Below are positions 55,280 through 64,000 of a DNA stretch of 64,000 nucleotides, piece after piece. How positions within the stretch are numbered: position 1 is the first letter of the stretch; each line of letters begins with the position of its first letter. The DNA is from Bacteroidota bacterium. GTDB lineage: Bacteria; Bacteroidota; Bacteroidia; B-17B0; Aurantibacillaceae. The stretch is taken from positions 62,001-126,000 of the forward strand of contig CANFTW010000008.1 in NCBI GenBank assembly GCA_947450025.1. The letters run 5' to 3'. The translations under genes and the position numbers were made by a program. The notes beneath the pieces are model-generated. The model had not been told where the DNA came from, made no database searches, and saw only the letters and a program-made list of their open reading frames with translations.

Positions 55280-56746
55280 TTAGTTTTTCTCAGCAATCAT
55301 TTCACTCACAATTTTAGCACTTAATAAACACAACGGAACACCACCTCCAGGATGAACACTTCCTCCGGTAAAATATAAGTTTTTAATTTTGCTGCTATAA
55401 TTCGCATGCCTTAAAAATGCTGCAAATTTATTGTTGGATGCATTTCCGTATAGTGAACCCCCAAATGAGCTAGTGCGTTGTTCAATTAAATAAGGATCTA
55501 AAACATCTTCTATTTCAATTAATGGTTCAATGTCTGTTTTTAAAACACGATTGATTTTGGCAATAATATGCTTTCTCATCTCTTCAATATAAGTGATTGG
55601 TTGCCCACTTTCATTGGGAGGAACATTGACCATCACGAACCAATTTTCGCAACCTTCAGGGGCATCACTTGTTGTAACTTTTGAAGTGATGTTGATATAA
55701 ATTGTGGGATCTGAATAGTGCTTTTTCTCCCCGAACATACATTTAAATTCTTCTTCACCATTTTCACTAAATAAAATATTATGCAAATTCATGTTTTTAA
55801 ATTGGCTTTTTATCCCCCAATAAAAAATGATAGCGGATAAAGATTTTTGTTGATCTAATATATGTTTTGGAGCTAATTTTTTATCCAACAAATTTGTGTA
55901 AAGATTTTTTATATCAGAGTTGCTAACAACGATATCTGCTGGAATAAACCCATTACTAGTTTTAACACCCGTGACAGCATTGTTTTCAGTTTTGATACTA
56001 GTAACTTTTGTATTAAGTAAATAAGTAGCGCCTAATTTTTTCGATAAGTTAAAGAGATGCATGGTAATGTCGTGCATTCCTCCTTTTGGGGCAAAGGCTC
56101 CAATGTTATGCTCTAAATGCGCAATGATGCCAATTAAAGCTGGAGCTTGATATGGATCAGAACCAGTATAAGTAGCAAATCGGTTAAATAATTGTATGGT
56201 TTTTTTATTTTTGAAACGCGCTGAATGGGCTTCATTCATAGTTTTACCCATTTTCAATTTCCCAATATTGAATATAGCCTTCACTGTTTTTAAATTTAAA
56301 AAATTGGATAATTTATGCAGCGATTGGTTTAAAAATATATCGTTTGTTAAATCGTAGGCTGTTGCACTAAATTTCAATTGGTCATAAATTGATTCTTTTG
56401 TTTCTCCGAATTTTTCAGAAACTTCCTTGGCAAATTTTTCTTTATTAGTATATGCAGTTAATGTTGTGCCATCTTCATAAAAATAGTTGCAAATCGTATC
56501 AAGTTTGACGTATTCAAATTTGCTTTCTTCCTTTGCTAAAGCTGTTAAGTCTTCAATCAACTCTGGTAAAGTAAAGACAGAGGGACCCATATCAAAACGA
56601 TAATTTCCTATTTTTTTTTCAGTTAACTTTCCGCCAACATAATTATTAGCTTCCGCTACGGTTACTTTATGTCCTGCAGCAGATAACCTTACTGCTGCAC
56701 CTAAGCCTCCTGCTCCAGCTCCTATAATGACGATGTGTTTTTGCAT
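55280..56746 (-). CDS. crtD: Phytoene desaturase family protein, CrtD-like
   Basis: A 488-residue FAD-dependent desaturase. HIVIIGAGAGGLGAAVRLSAAGHKVTVAEANNYVGGKL is the FAD-binding start, YRFDMGPSVFTLPELIEDL the substrate-side motif, and NLYFTGGSVHPGGGVPLCLLSAKIVSEMI the C-terminal carotenoid-desaturase signature. The TLP in place of MP and overall form fit 1-hydroxycarotenoid 3,4-desaturases (CrtD) rather than CrtI, which is the divergent neighbour. It acts at the inner membrane. The 74-base gap to crtI must carry both promoters. Confidence 0.85.
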   Translation of the reverse strand: MQKHIVIIGAGAGGLGAAVRLSAAGHKVTVAEANNYVGGKLTEKKIGNYRFDMGPSVFTLPELIEDLTALAKEESKFEYVKLDTICNYFYEDGTTLTAYTNKEKFAKEVSEKFGETKESIYDQLKFSATAYDLTNDIFLNQSLHKLSNFLNLKTVKAIFNIGKLKMGKTMNEAHSARFKNKKTIQLFNRFATYTGSDPYQAPALIGIIAHLEHNIGAFAPKGGMHDITMHLFNLSKKLGATYLLNTKVTSIKTENNAVTGVKTSNGFIPADIVVSNSDIKNLYTNLLDKKLAPKHILDQQKSLSAIIFYWGIKSQFKNMNLHNILFSENGEEEFKCMFGEKKHYSDPTIYINITSKVTTSDAPEGCENWFVMVNVPPNESGQPITYIEEMRKHIIAKINRVLKTDIEPLIEIEDVLDPYLIEQRTSSFGGSLYGNASNNKFAAFLRHANYSSKIKNLYFTGGSVHPGGGVPLCLLSAKIVSEMIAEKN

Positions 56747-56781
56747 AAAATTTAATTATTTTTTCGTTAATGATTAATCCG

Positions 56782-56789
56782 TAAGTTTA
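56782..56789 (+). promoter_or_regulatory. Putative -7 element of crtI
   Basis: TAAGTTTA matches TAnnTTTG in 7 of 8 positions and lies 31 bases before the crtI ATG, in the divergent crtD-crtI spacer. Confidence 0.35.
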
Positions 56790-56820
56790 AACAATATTTT
56801 ACAGTTTTTGTTATAAGTGT

Positions 56821-58296
56821 ATGTCTAAAAAAGTTACAATTATAGGTTCGGGTTTTTCTGGTTTATCTTCAGCTTGTTATCTTGCTAAACAAGGTTGTGA
56901 GGTTATTGTTTTAGAAAAACATAGTCAGGTGGGTGGAAGAGCTAGGAAATTTGAACAAGATGGATTCGTTTATGATATGGGACCCAGTTGGTATTGGATG
57001 CCTGATGTGTTTGAGAAGTTTTTTGGAGATTTTGGTAAAAAAGTGTCTGATTATTATGAGTTAGAGAGACTTTCTCCTTCTTATCGTGTTATTTATAAAG
57101 ATGGTCCATTAGATATTCCAAGCAATACTGATGATTTGTATGCTATGTTTGAAAGTATTGAGAAGGGAAGCGCTGATAAATTAAGACAGTTTTTAAAAGA
57201 AGCGGAATATAAATACAATATAGGCATGAATGATTTAGTTTATAAACCAGGTTTATCCTTAATGGAGTTTATGAATCTTCGCTTTTTTAAAGGTGTATTT
57301 AAATTAGATGTGTTTAATTCGATTGCTTCACATATTCGAAAATCATTTACAAATCCTAAGTTAATTCAGTTATTGGAATTTCCCGTACTATTTTTAGGCG
57401 CATTACCTAAAAACACGCCTGCATTATACAGTTTGATGAACTATTCGGATATGATTGGAGGTACTTGGTATCCAAAAGGAGGAATGGTCAGTGTTGTCAA
57501 TGGCATGCATCAATTAGCTTTAGAATTAGGGGTTAAGTTTGTGTTAAATGCCGATGTTTCTAAAATTAAGGTAAACGAAAATAAAGCTAATGAAATTATT
57601 TATTCAGAAACTCATGATGGTTTTGGCGCTATAGTCTCAAGTGCAGATTACAATTTTACGGAACAAAAGCTATTAGACGAACAATACAGAAATTATTCTG
57701 TAAAATATTGGGATACTAGAAAAATGGCACCTTCTAGTTTAATATTTTACATTGGTGTTAATAAAAAACTTCCAAATTTATTACATCATACGCTGTTTTT
57801 TGATGAGGATTTTGCAAAACATTCAGATGAAATTTATACTGATCCAAAATGGCCCACAAATCCGTTATTGTATTTAAGCTGTACCTCGCAAACAGATAGC
57901 CATGTGGCACCTGAAGGTTGTGAAAATTTAATGGTGTTAATTCCAATTGCTCCGAATTTAAAAGATGATCAATCAACTAATAATCGATATTTTGATATGG
58001 TTATTTCTCGAATTGAAAAGCAAATAGGGGTTTCTTTTAAGGAAAATATTGTTTTAAGAAGAGATTACGCTACTTCTGATTTTATAAAAGATTATAATTC
58101 TTTTAAAGGTAATGCATACGGATTAGCAAATACCTTAAGTCAAACAGCTATTTTAAAACCTAGTTTAAAAAATAAAAAGGTTAAAAATTTATTTTATACG
58201 GGTCAATTAACGGTGCCCGGGCCTGGTGTGCCTCCGTGTTTAATATCAGGTAAATTAGTTGCTGAGCAGGTTTTAAAGTATTTAAATAAAAAATAA
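56821..58296 (+). CDS. crtI: Phytoene desaturase
   Basis: A 491-residue FAD enzyme that converts phytoene to lycopene or neurosporene. KVTIIGSGFSGLSSACYLAKQG and VLEKHSQVGGRARKFEQDGFVYDMGPSWYWMPDVFEKFFG are the FAD and substrate motifs, GGTWYPKGGMVSVVNGMHQL the central motif, and NLFYTGQLTVPGPGVPPCLISGKLVAEQV the C-terminal signature. Length matches CrtI of Flavobacteria. Transcribed divergently from crtD and followed by crtB after 83 bases. Confidence 0.95.
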   Translation: MSKKVTIIGSGFSGLSSACYLAKQGCEVIVLEKHSQVGGRARKFEQDGFVYDMGPSWYWMPDVFEKFFGDFGKKVSDYYELERLSPSYRVIYKDGPLDIPSNTDDLYAMFESIEKGSADKLRQFLKEAEYKYNIGMNDLVYKPGLSLMEFMNLRFFKGVFKLDVFNSIASHIRKSFTNPKLIQLLEFPVLFLGALPKNTPALYSLMNYSDMIGGTWYPKGGMVSVVNGMHQLALELGVKFVLNADVSKIKVNENKANEIIYSETHDGFGAIVSSADYNFTEQKLLDEQYRNYSVKYWDTRKMAPSSLIFYIGVNKKLPNLLHHTLFFDEDFAKHSDEIYTDPKWPTNPLLYLSCTSQTDSHVAPEGCENLMVLIPIAPNLKDDQSTNNRYFDMVISRIEKQIGVSFKENIVLRRDYATSDFIKDYNSFKGNAYGLANTLSQTAILKPSLKNKKVKNLFYTGQLTVPGPGVPPCLISGKLVAEQVLKYLNKK

Positions 58297-58331
58297 AAAC
58301 AGCTAAACAAATTCTATTTTAGATTGTTTTC

Positions 58332-58345
58332 ATGATAAATGTCAT
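58332..58345. promoter_or_regulatory. Crp/Fnr-like palindrome upstream of crtB
   Basis: ATGATAAATGTCAT, which reads ATGAC-N4-ATCAT on the minus strand, is the same pattern as at 55253. It lies 34 bases before the crtB ATG and just upstream of TATATTAG (58354-58361), a 7-of-8 match to the -7 consensus, so it would cover the -33 region. Confidence 0.45.
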
Positions 58346-58379
58346 ATTTTTACTATATTAGTCACAATTTAAAATCCGA

Positions 58380-59216
58380 ATGAAACAATTATTTGATAAT
58401 GTCAGCATAAAAACCAGTAAAATGGTTACAAATAGCTACAGCACTTCGTTTTCGTTGGGTATCAAGTTTTTGCATAAACAATTTCAAGATCCTATCTATA
58501 GCGTTTATGGTTTTGTTCGCTTTGCAGATGAAATCGTTGATACCTTCCATGATTTTAATAAAAAGGAATTATTAGACGAATTTAAAGTTGAAACTTATCG
58601 TGCTATAGAAAGAGGAATTAGCTTAAATCCTGTTTTAAATAGTTTTCAAAAAGTAGTAAATGATTATAAAATTGATTTACACTTAATTGAAACGTTTTTG
58701 AAAAGTATGGAGATGGATTTAGAGAAGAAAGAATATACGGAAGAAGGGTATAAGGAATATATTTTAGGAAGTGCCGAAGTGGTTGGGTTAATGTGTTTAA
58801 GAGTATTTGTTAAGGGTGATCAAAAAATGTATGATGATTTAACGCCATATGCAATGTCCTTAGGTTCAGCTTTTCAAAAGATTAACTTCTTACGTGATTT
58901 ACATGCTGATTATCTGGGTATGGGTAGAGTTTATTTTCCAAATGTTGAAATAAAAGAATTGAATCCTACAACTAAAATGGCACTAGAGGATGATATTGAA
59001 ATTGATTTTAATAAAGGATTAGAAGGTATTAAATTATTGCCTAAAGACTCTCGTTTTGGAGTATATGTAGCATATATATATTATCGTAAATTATTTAATA
59101 AAATTAAATCGCTTCATCCGGAGCGTATTTTAGAAGAGCGTATTCGAATTCCAAATTCTCAAAAAATGGCATTGTTTGCTAGTTCTTACGTTCGTCATAG
59201 TTTAAATTTATTATAG
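58380..59216 (+). CDS. crtB: Phytoene synthase
   Basis: A 278-residue prenyl-condensing enzyme of the squalene/phytoene synthase family. YGFVRFADEIVDTFHDF contains the first Asp-rich DxxxD site and INFLRDLHADYLGMGRVYFP the second. It joins two geranylgeranyl diphosphates to phytoene, releasing two pyrophosphates. Given crtI next door, phytoene rather than squalene is the expected product. No crtE was found in the window. idi follows 33 bases later. Confidence 0.94.
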   Translation: MKQLFDNVSIKTSKMVTNSYSTSFSLGIKFLHKQFQDPIYSVYGFVRFADEIVDTFHDFNKKELLDEFKVETYRAIERGISLNPVLNSFQKVVNDYKIDLHLIETFLKSMEMDLEKKEYTEEGYKEYILGSAEVVGLMCLRVFVKGDQKMYDDLTPYAMSLGSAFQKINFLRDLHADYLGMGRVYFPNVEIKELNPTTKMALEDDIEIDFNKGLEGIKLLPKDSRFGVYVAYIYYRKLFNKIKSLHPERILEERIRIPNSQKMALFASSYVRHSLNLL

Positions 59217-59249
59217 TCCCTCTTTTTTTAGAGTTTAAGAACATTTTTA

Positions 59250-59771
59250 ATGAATAAAGAATATGTCATATTAGTTGATGAACGTGATAATGACATTGGT
59301 GTAATGGAGAAAATGATGGCCCATGAGAAAGGCTTATTGCATCGCGCATTTTCAGTATTCATTTTTAATGATAAGCAAGAGTTGTTGCTTCAACAGCGCG
59401 CTATTTCGAAATACCATAGCGGTGGTTTATGGACAAACACCTGTTGTTCTCATCCTCGTCCAAACGAAACAATCAAAGATGCAGCCAATCGAAGATTATT
59501 TGAAGAAATGGGCATGACCTGTCAATTGCAGGTTAAAACTAATTTTATTTATAAAACACCATTTGAAAATGGATTAACCGAACATGAGTTAGATTATGTT
59601 TTGATTGGTTCAACAAATCAAAATCCACAAATTAATCGAGATGAGGTAGAGAGTTTTAAATGGCAAACTTTAGAAGATTTAAAAAAGGATGTGGCAGCTA
59701 ACCCTGAGCAATTTACCTCATGGTTTAAGATAGCTTTAGAAAAGGTGTTTAAAGAATATCATTTCATATAA
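59250..59771 (+). CDS. idi: Isopentenyl-diphosphate delta-isomerase, type I
   Basis: A 173-residue Nudix-fold enzyme interconverting IPP and DMAPP. LLHRAFSVFIFNDKQELLLQQRA is the conserved start, WTNTCCSHPRPNETIKDAANRRLFEEMG contains the catalytic Cys and the Nudix-like box, and NGLTEHELDYVLIG the catalytic Glu region. Its position after crtB fits supply of DMAPP for carotenoids. With IspG at 22 kb it shows that the MEP pathway feeds the pigments. Confidence 0.96.
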   Translation: MNKEYVILVDERDNDIGVMEKMMAHEKGLLHRAFSVFIFNDKQELLLQQRAISKYHSGGLWTNTCCSHPRPNETIKDAANRRLFEEMGMTCQLQVKTNFIYKTPFENGLTEHELDYVLIGSTNQNPQINRDEVESFKWQTLEDLKKDVAANPEQFTSWFKIALEKVFKEYHFI

Positions 59772-59926
59772 AATTCCCTTTTTAATTTCCTTATTTATGC
59801 GCTATAACTCGCTTAAAAGAGAATCAACGAGTTTTATTCCTTTATATTCAAGCATTTAAAAGAAAAATAATTCCCAATCTGTTGATATTCAAGGAATTAA
59901 ATATTTTATTATTTCAGATTATTTCT

Positions 59927-59934
59927 TATTTTTG
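59927..59934 (+). promoter_or_regulatory. Putative -7 element of the pyrophosphatase gene
   Basis: TATTTTTG is a full match to TAnnTTTG, 24 bases before the ATG at 59959. The remainder of the 187-base spacer after idi is AT-rich with no recognisable gene. Confidence 0.45.
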
Positions 59935-59958
59935 CAACCTTAATAAAAAATATAATAT

Positions 59959-62748
59959 ATGAACGATCTAGTGATTTATTTGATACCGTTATTAGGTGTC
60001 TTTGGTTTAGTGGTAATGGCAATAAAATCTGCTTGGGTAAGTAAGCAGGATGCCGGTGATAAGAACATGCAAGAGTTGGCTGGTTATATAGCTGATGGAG
60101 CAATGGCTTTCTTAAAAGCAGAATGGAAAGTGTTAAGTATTTTTGTTGTATTTGCAGCAGCATTATTAGCTTACTCAGGAACAATACATGAAGTTAATGG
60201 TAAAGAAATTCACTCAAGTTGGGTAATTGCAATTGCTTTTATTATAGGTGCTGTGTTTTCTGCAACAGCAGGATACATTGGTATGAAAGTGGCTACAAAA
60301 GCTAACGTTCGTACTACTCAAGCAGCTCGTACAAGTTTAAAACAAGCATTAAAAGTATCTTTTACTGGCGGTACGGTTATGGGCTTAGGTGTTGCTGGTT
60401 TAGCAATTTTAGGTTTAGGTGGTTTATTTATTGCTTTCTTAGGCATGTTTAAAGGCTTAGGACCTAACCAAATTAGCACAGCTATCGAAGTATTAACAGG
60501 ATTTTCATTAGGTGCTGAATCTATCGCATTATTTGCTCGTGTTGGAGGTGGTATTTATACCAAAGCTGCTGACGTAGGCGCTGATTTAGTTGGTAAAGTG
60601 GAAGCTGGAATTCCTGAAGATGATGTTCGTAATCCTGCAACGATTGCTGATAACGTAGGTGATAACGTAGGTGATGTTGCTGGTATGGGTGCCGATTTAT
60701 TTGGTTCTTACGTAGCAACTATTTTAGCAACCATGGTATTAGGGCAGGAAGTTATTGTAACAGATGCTTTTGGAGGAATGTCTCCTATTTTATTACCAAT
60801 GGTTATTTGTGGTTTAGGTATTTTATTCTCAATCGTAGGTACTTGGTTTGTTACTATTAAAGATGATAAATCAAATGTACAAAATGCATTAAACTATGGT
60901 AACTGGGCGTCAATGGCTTTAACAGTCGTTGCTTCTTATTTTATCGTGATGTGGATGTTACCTGATGGTGATATCGTTTTACGTGATGCTACATTTACTA
61001 AAATGGGTGTGTTCTTAGCTATATTAGTTGGAACAGTGGTTGGTGCAATTATGAGTATTGTAACGGAGTATTACACAGCAATGGGTAAAGCGCCAGTATT
61101 ATCTATTATTCAACAATCTTCTACAGGTCACGCCACCAACATTATTGGTGGTTTATCAGTTGGTATGAAATCAACGGTTATTCCTATCTTAACATTAGCT
61201 GGTGGTATTATGGGTTCATATTATTTTGCAGGTTTATATGGTGTGGCTATTGCAGCAGCCGGTATGATGGCAACAACAGCAATGCAATTAGCAATTGATG
61301 CATTTGGTCCGATTGCTGATAACGCGGGTGGTATTGCAGAAATGAGTCAATTACCTCCAGATGTGCGTGAACGTACAGATAATTTAGATGCCGTTGGTAA
61401 CACAACAGCAGCTACTGGAAAAGGATTTGCAATTGCTTCTGCAGCCTTAACATCATTAGCCTTATTTGCTGCTTTCGTAGGTATTGCTGGTATTGATGCG
61501 ATTGATATTTACAAAGCACCAGTTTTAGCTGGTTTATTTGTAGGTGGAATGATTCCATTTATTTTCTCAGCATTATGTATTCAAGCGGTTGGTAAAGCTG
61601 CAATGGATATGGTACAAGAAGTTCGTCGTCAGTTCCGCGAAATTCCAGGAATTATGGAATACAAAGCAAAACCTGAATACGAAAAATGTGTGGCTATTTC
61701 TACAAAAGCATCTATCCGCGAAATGATGATGCCAGGAGCAATTGCTTTAATTACTCCAGTTATTGTTGGTTTCATTTTCGGGCCAGAAGTATTAGGTGGT
61801 TTATTAGCAGGTGTTACTGTATCGGGCGTGTTAATGGGTATTTTCCAATCTAACGCTGGTGGCGCTTGGGATAATGCTAAAAAATCTTTTGAGAAAGGTG
61901 TGTTAATTAATGGTGAGATGTTTTATAAAAAATCTGAACCACACAAAGCATCAGTTACTGGTGATACAGTTGGGGATCCATTTAAAGATACATCAGGTCC
62001 TTCAATGAACATCTTAATTAAATTAATGTCTATCGTTTCTTTGGTTATTGCTCCATACATTGTTGGTATTGGTGATTCTGGATCTAAAGCTTGTTGCTCA
62101 ACTTCTTCCGAAGAAATTATTAAATGTAACATCAATGGACAAGAGTATACTTGTACTAGTCAGTCTCAATGCGATAGCATTATGAATGCTGGTAAAAAAG
62201 ATATTGCAGAGTTAAAAGGATTATATAAAGTCGATGGCGCTCACAGTTCTGTAGGGTTTAGTATTGTTCATTTAGTTTCGTCTACTAAAGGAACAATTAA
62301 TATTGATAGTGGATATGTGAATTTTGAAAATGCCACAGGTCCTAAAATCTTTATTCAGTTAGATATGACCAGTTTAAATACTCAAAACAGTATGCGTGAT
62401 GGCCATTTAAAAGATAAAGAAAATTTCTTTAATGTTGCTAAATTTAAAACAGCAACTTTTGAAGCAACTGAAGTTGTTAAAAATCCTGAAATGGGCGAAT
62501 TTTCATACATTGCAAAAGGGAAATTAACAATTAAAGGAGTTGCTAAAGATGTTGAATTAATGTTTAATTATTTTGGAACCAAAGAACAAGAAGAATTTGA
62601 GGCGGATGGCAAACAGATTAATTTAACCATTAGTGGCTTTGAAGGCGAACTAAAAATTAATCGTAAGGATTTTTCAATTGATGGCGGAGGTGCTTCTGAA
62701 AATGTAAAAATCGATATTACATTGGAAGCTTTTCAGAATAAAAAATAA
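59959..62748 (+). CDS. hppA: Membrane-bound ion-translocating pyrophosphatase fused to a YceI domain
   Basis: A 929-residue protein. Residues 1-~705 are a sixteen-helix membrane pyrophosphatase: [20 protein letters not shown] holds the substrate site, [20 protein letters not shown] the Asp cluster, and [17 protein letters not shown] the helix with Ala where K+-independent enzymes have Lys, so K+-dependent. It hydrolyses pyrophosphate and pumps Na+ or H+. A Cys-rich linker (~709-745, [24 protein letters not shown]) leads to a YceI-like lipocalin domain (~750-929): [52 protein letters not shown]. The C-terminus of these pumps faces outside, placing YceI in the periplasm. Confidence 0.93.
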   Translation: MNDLVIYLIPLLGVFGLVVMAIKSAWVSKQDAGDKNMQELAGYIADGAMAFLKAEWKVLSIFVVFAAALLAYSGTIHEVNGKEIHSSWVIAIAFIIGAVFSATAGYIGMKVATKANVRTTQAARTSLKQALKVSFTGGTVMGLGVAGLAILGLGGLFIAFLGMFKGLGPNQISTAIEVLTGFSLGAESIALFARVGGGIYTKAADVGADLVGKVEAGIPEDDVRNPATIADNVGDNVGDVAGMGADLFGSYVATILATMVLGQEVIVTDAFGGMSPILLPMVICGLGILFSIVGTWFVTIKDDKSNVQNALNYGNWASMALTVVASYFIVMWMLPDGDIVLRDATFTKMGVFLAILVGTVVGAIMSIVTEYYTAMGKAPVLSIIQQSSTGHATNIIGGLSVGMKSTVIPILTLAGGIMGSYYFAGLYGVAIAAAGMMATTAMQLAIDAFGPIADNAGGIAEMSQLPPDVRERTDNLDAVGNTTAATGKGFAIASAALTSLALFAAFVGIAGIDAIDIYKAPVLAGLFVGGMIPFIFSALCIQAVGKAAMDMVQEVRRQFREIPGIMEYKAKPEYEKCVAISTKASIREMMMPGAIALITPVIVGFIFGPEVLGGLLAGVTVSGVLMGIFQSNAGGAWDNAKKSFEKGVLINGEMFYKKSEPHKASVTGDTVGDPFKDTSGPSMNILIKLMSIVSLVIAPYIVGIGDSGSKACCSTSSEEIIKCNINGQEYTCTSQSQCDSIMNAGKKDIAELKGLYKVDGAHSSVGFSIVHLVSSTKGTINIDSGYVNFENATGPKIFIQLDMTSLNTQNSMRDGHLKDKENFFNVAKFKTATFEATEVVKNPEMGEFSYIAKGKLTIKGVAKDVELMFNYFGTKEQEEFEADGKQINLTISGFEGELKINRKDFSIDGGGASENVKIDITLEAFQNKK

Positions 62749-62764
62749 TAGAGACTTTCATCAT

Positions 62765-62804
62765 AAAAAAAGCCTGTTTACTAATTTGTAAACGGGCTTT
62801 TTTT
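62765..62804. terminator. Rho-independent terminator after the pyrophosphatase gene
   Basis: AAAAAAGCCTGTTTAC and GTAAACGGGCTTTTTT pair over about 16 bp with one mismatch, flanked by A and T runs; usable by both converging genes. Confidence 0.9.
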
Positions 62805-62823
62805 ATTATAGATGTATTATTAA

Positions 62824-63330
62824 TTAATGTTCATTTGATTTGATGATAGAATCATGTTTCATTAAAGATTTATATTCTTCAGAAACAGTGTAATCATCGC
62901 CATCCCCTAAAAAACGCGAGATTGGATTGTGAGGAATTAGGCCTATAATTAATATGAAAAACGTTAGAAAGGTTATAAAAAATTGCTTCGAAATTTTAAA
63001 ATCTTGTTTTTGAAAGATGAATATGATTGGTAATAAAAATGCCAGAGTATAACCAATAATAGCAATTATTTGGCTTCCTGGCCAATGCATAAATTTGAAT
63101 AATGTACTGATTATCCAAAAAGAGACAGAACCTATTAATAAATAATTTAGCGTATCAGTCATTCCAGATTCCTTGTTATCCTTTAACGCAAATAGAAAAA
63201 GTGAACTAAGCATAATGGCGGATGATAAAATAATCGCAATATTTGCGCCTGCTAAATGATTTGCTTTTAATAATAAACCTGATACTAAAAAAGCAAAAGC
63301 TAAAATGTTTACAATTGACTTTGTTTTCAT
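62824..63330 (-). CDS. Membrane protein with GldL-like HWPG hairpin
   Basis: A 168-residue membrane protein with about five helices. Residues 68-102, SVSFWIISTLFKFMHWPGSQ and the helix after it, closely resemble GldL residues 20-55 (GALFKIMHWPGASA). An earlier copy, LLLKANHLAGANIAI (~20-34), may be a degenerate duplicate of the same hairpin. The position of the GldL motor Glu is taken by hydrophobic residues, so it is not a full GldL. The C-terminal tail (DGDDYTVSEEYKSLMKHDS) is soluble. No function is assigned; an accessory or assembly role in a motor is speculative. Confidence 0.75.
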   Translation of the reverse strand: MKTKSIVNILAFAFLVSGLLLKANHLAGANIAIILSSAIMLSSLFLFALKDNKESGMTDTLNYLLIGSVSFWIISTLFKFMHWPGSQIIAIIGYTLAFLLPIIFIFQKQDFKISKQFFITFLTFFILIIGLIPHNPISRFLGDGDDYTVSEEYKSLMKHDSIIKSNEH

Positions 63331-63548
63331 ATTTTTTATTTTTTATTTTTTTTATTCCTACTCATTTGGCTTTTCGGCACGCCCCGTTTTTATAGTGAGG
63401 CTAGACTTCACTTTATCAATTTAAATTATTAAAAGTTTAATATTTTTAAAAAAAACGTGTAATTTTTTCCAAAAAATGGAATTTATTTAGGTGTGTTACG
63501 TTTTTATATTTGGAAAGGAAATTGCTTGACGAAAAGATTAGTTAGGTA

Positions 63549-64000
63549 TTATTTACATCCATATTTTAGCCATTCATCCTTTGCGGAGCTGTGTCCTAGT
63601 TTTTCGGATTGTTTTAAATCATGACAAGCACCATTTAAGTCGTTCATGTATTTCTTTAATTTACCGCGATAGAAAAATCCTCGGGAACTTTCAGGATTTA
63701 ATTCAATGGCTTTATTTAAATCTGCTAAGGCTAAATCATCTTTCTCAATTTGATAATAAGTAATTCCTCTTTCCAAAAGTACTAATTTGTAGTTTGGTTT
63801 TAAAAGTAAAGATTCACTAAAATCATTAATCGCACTAGTATATGCTTTTAAGTTATAGCGGCTGATCCCACGTTGATAATAACTTTCAGCAGTGGGTTTC
63901 AGGGATATGGCAATATTACAATCCTCAACAACCCCTTCATTATCTTCTAAGGCATATTTTACTAAAGCTCGATGATAAAAGGCAGTTTCAGATTTTGCGT
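63549..64000 (-). CDS. Tetratricopeptide repeat protein, 5' end cut off
   Basis: The ORF track lists only 63549-63776 from a TTG, but the frame stays open to the window edge, so that start is an artefact and the gene begins beyond 64000. About 150 residues are visible: SETAFYHRALVKYALEDNEG, TAESYYQRGISRYNLKAYTSAINDF, KLVLLERGITYYQIEKDDLALADL, SSRGFFYRGKLKKYMNDLNGACHDL, giving four TPR units and a Sel1-like end (GACHDLKQSEKLGHSSA). It is probably a periplasmic or envelope scaffold, as is common in Bacteroidota; partners are unknown. Confidence 0.85.
   Translation of the reverse strand, partial: AKSETAFYHRALVKYALEDNEGVVEDCNIAISLKPTAESYYQRGISRYNLKAYTSAINDFSESLLLKPNYKLVLLERGITYYQIEKDDLALADLNKAIELNPESSRGFFYRGKLKKYMNDLNGACHDLKQSEKLGHSSAKDEWLKYGCK

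Noticed and set aside
59909-60184. Antisense ORF at the pyrophosphatase start
   Set aside because: Leu/Gln/His-rich translation typical of the antisense of an Ala/Gly/Ile-rich membrane gene.
63549-63776. ORF track start of the TPR protein at a TTG
   Set aside because: The frame is open to the window edge with three further TPR-like segments upstream, so the TTG is internal.

Overview
The window is AT-rich chromosomal DNA from a Bacteroidota bacterium, most likely Flavobacteriales or a close relative. Evidence for this is a complete gldKLMN type IX secretion (T9SS) and gliding cluster, two PorP/SprF proteins, several proteins with T9SS C-terminal sorting domains, the long Bacteroidota form of IspG, absence of obvious Shine-Dalgarno sequences, and promoter-like elements of the TAnnTTTG type. 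No rRNA, tRNA, CRISPR array, insertion sequence or prophage was seen. Genus and species cannot be told from the sequence alone.

Layout. 1-2.2 kb: start of parA, a metal-dependent hydrolase, an FMN reductase and RNase HI. 2.3-6.8 kb: M42 peptidase, then a tightly coupled GH3/LysE/DUF493/mutarotase run. 6.9-9.5 kb: a GDP-heptose type sugar cluster (gmhA, hddC, gmhB, glycosyltransferase). 9.5-14.2 kb: two divergent T9SS cargo proteins, a subtilisin-like protease and a CotH kinase-like protein. 14.3-18.1 kb: UDP-glucuronate/UDP-xylose and aminosugar genes. 18.2-24.6 kb: helicase, a TPR / mini-SprB / PorP-SprF operon, ispG and a cyclase. 24.9-31.1 kb: porP-gldKLMN, the T9SS motor and outer-membrane ring. 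31.2-36.1 kb: UbiD decarboxylase, small proteins, an asparagine-synthetase-B-like protein and a decayed lysine-biosynthesis gene. 36.1-39.9 kb: a 1240-residue beta-helix adhesin-like T9SS cargo. 40-43.8 kb: tatA plus four consecutive peptidyl-prolyl isomerase genes. 44-52.2 kb: GT-C glycosyltransferase, gcvP, YycJ-like hydrolase, MFS transporter and NAD(P)HX repair enzyme. 52.2-55.2 kb: an ABC efflux operon. 55.3-59.8 kb: carotenoid genes crtD, crtI, crtB and idi. 60-62.7 kb: a membrane pyrophosphatase fused to a YceI domain. 62.8-64 kb: a GldL-motif membrane protein and the end of a TPR protein.

How the genes fit together. The T9SS genes provide the export route for the sorted proteins in the same window (protease, CotH, beta-helix protein, mini-SprB). 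The cell-envelope theme continues with heptose, UDP-xylose and folding-factor genes. IspG and Idi supply isoprenoid precursors to the crt genes, whose condensation reactions release pyrophosphate that the adjacent membrane pyrophosphatase could hydrolyse to pump ions. The most notable items are the pyrophosphatase-YceI fusion, the graded series of degenerate to canonical FKBP domains, the one-repeat SprB-like protein with its own PorP/SprF, a second protein bearing the GldL HWPG hairpin, a lysC/lysA remnant with a large internal deletion, and an ATGAC-N4-ATCAT palindrome shared by the efflux and crtB promoters.
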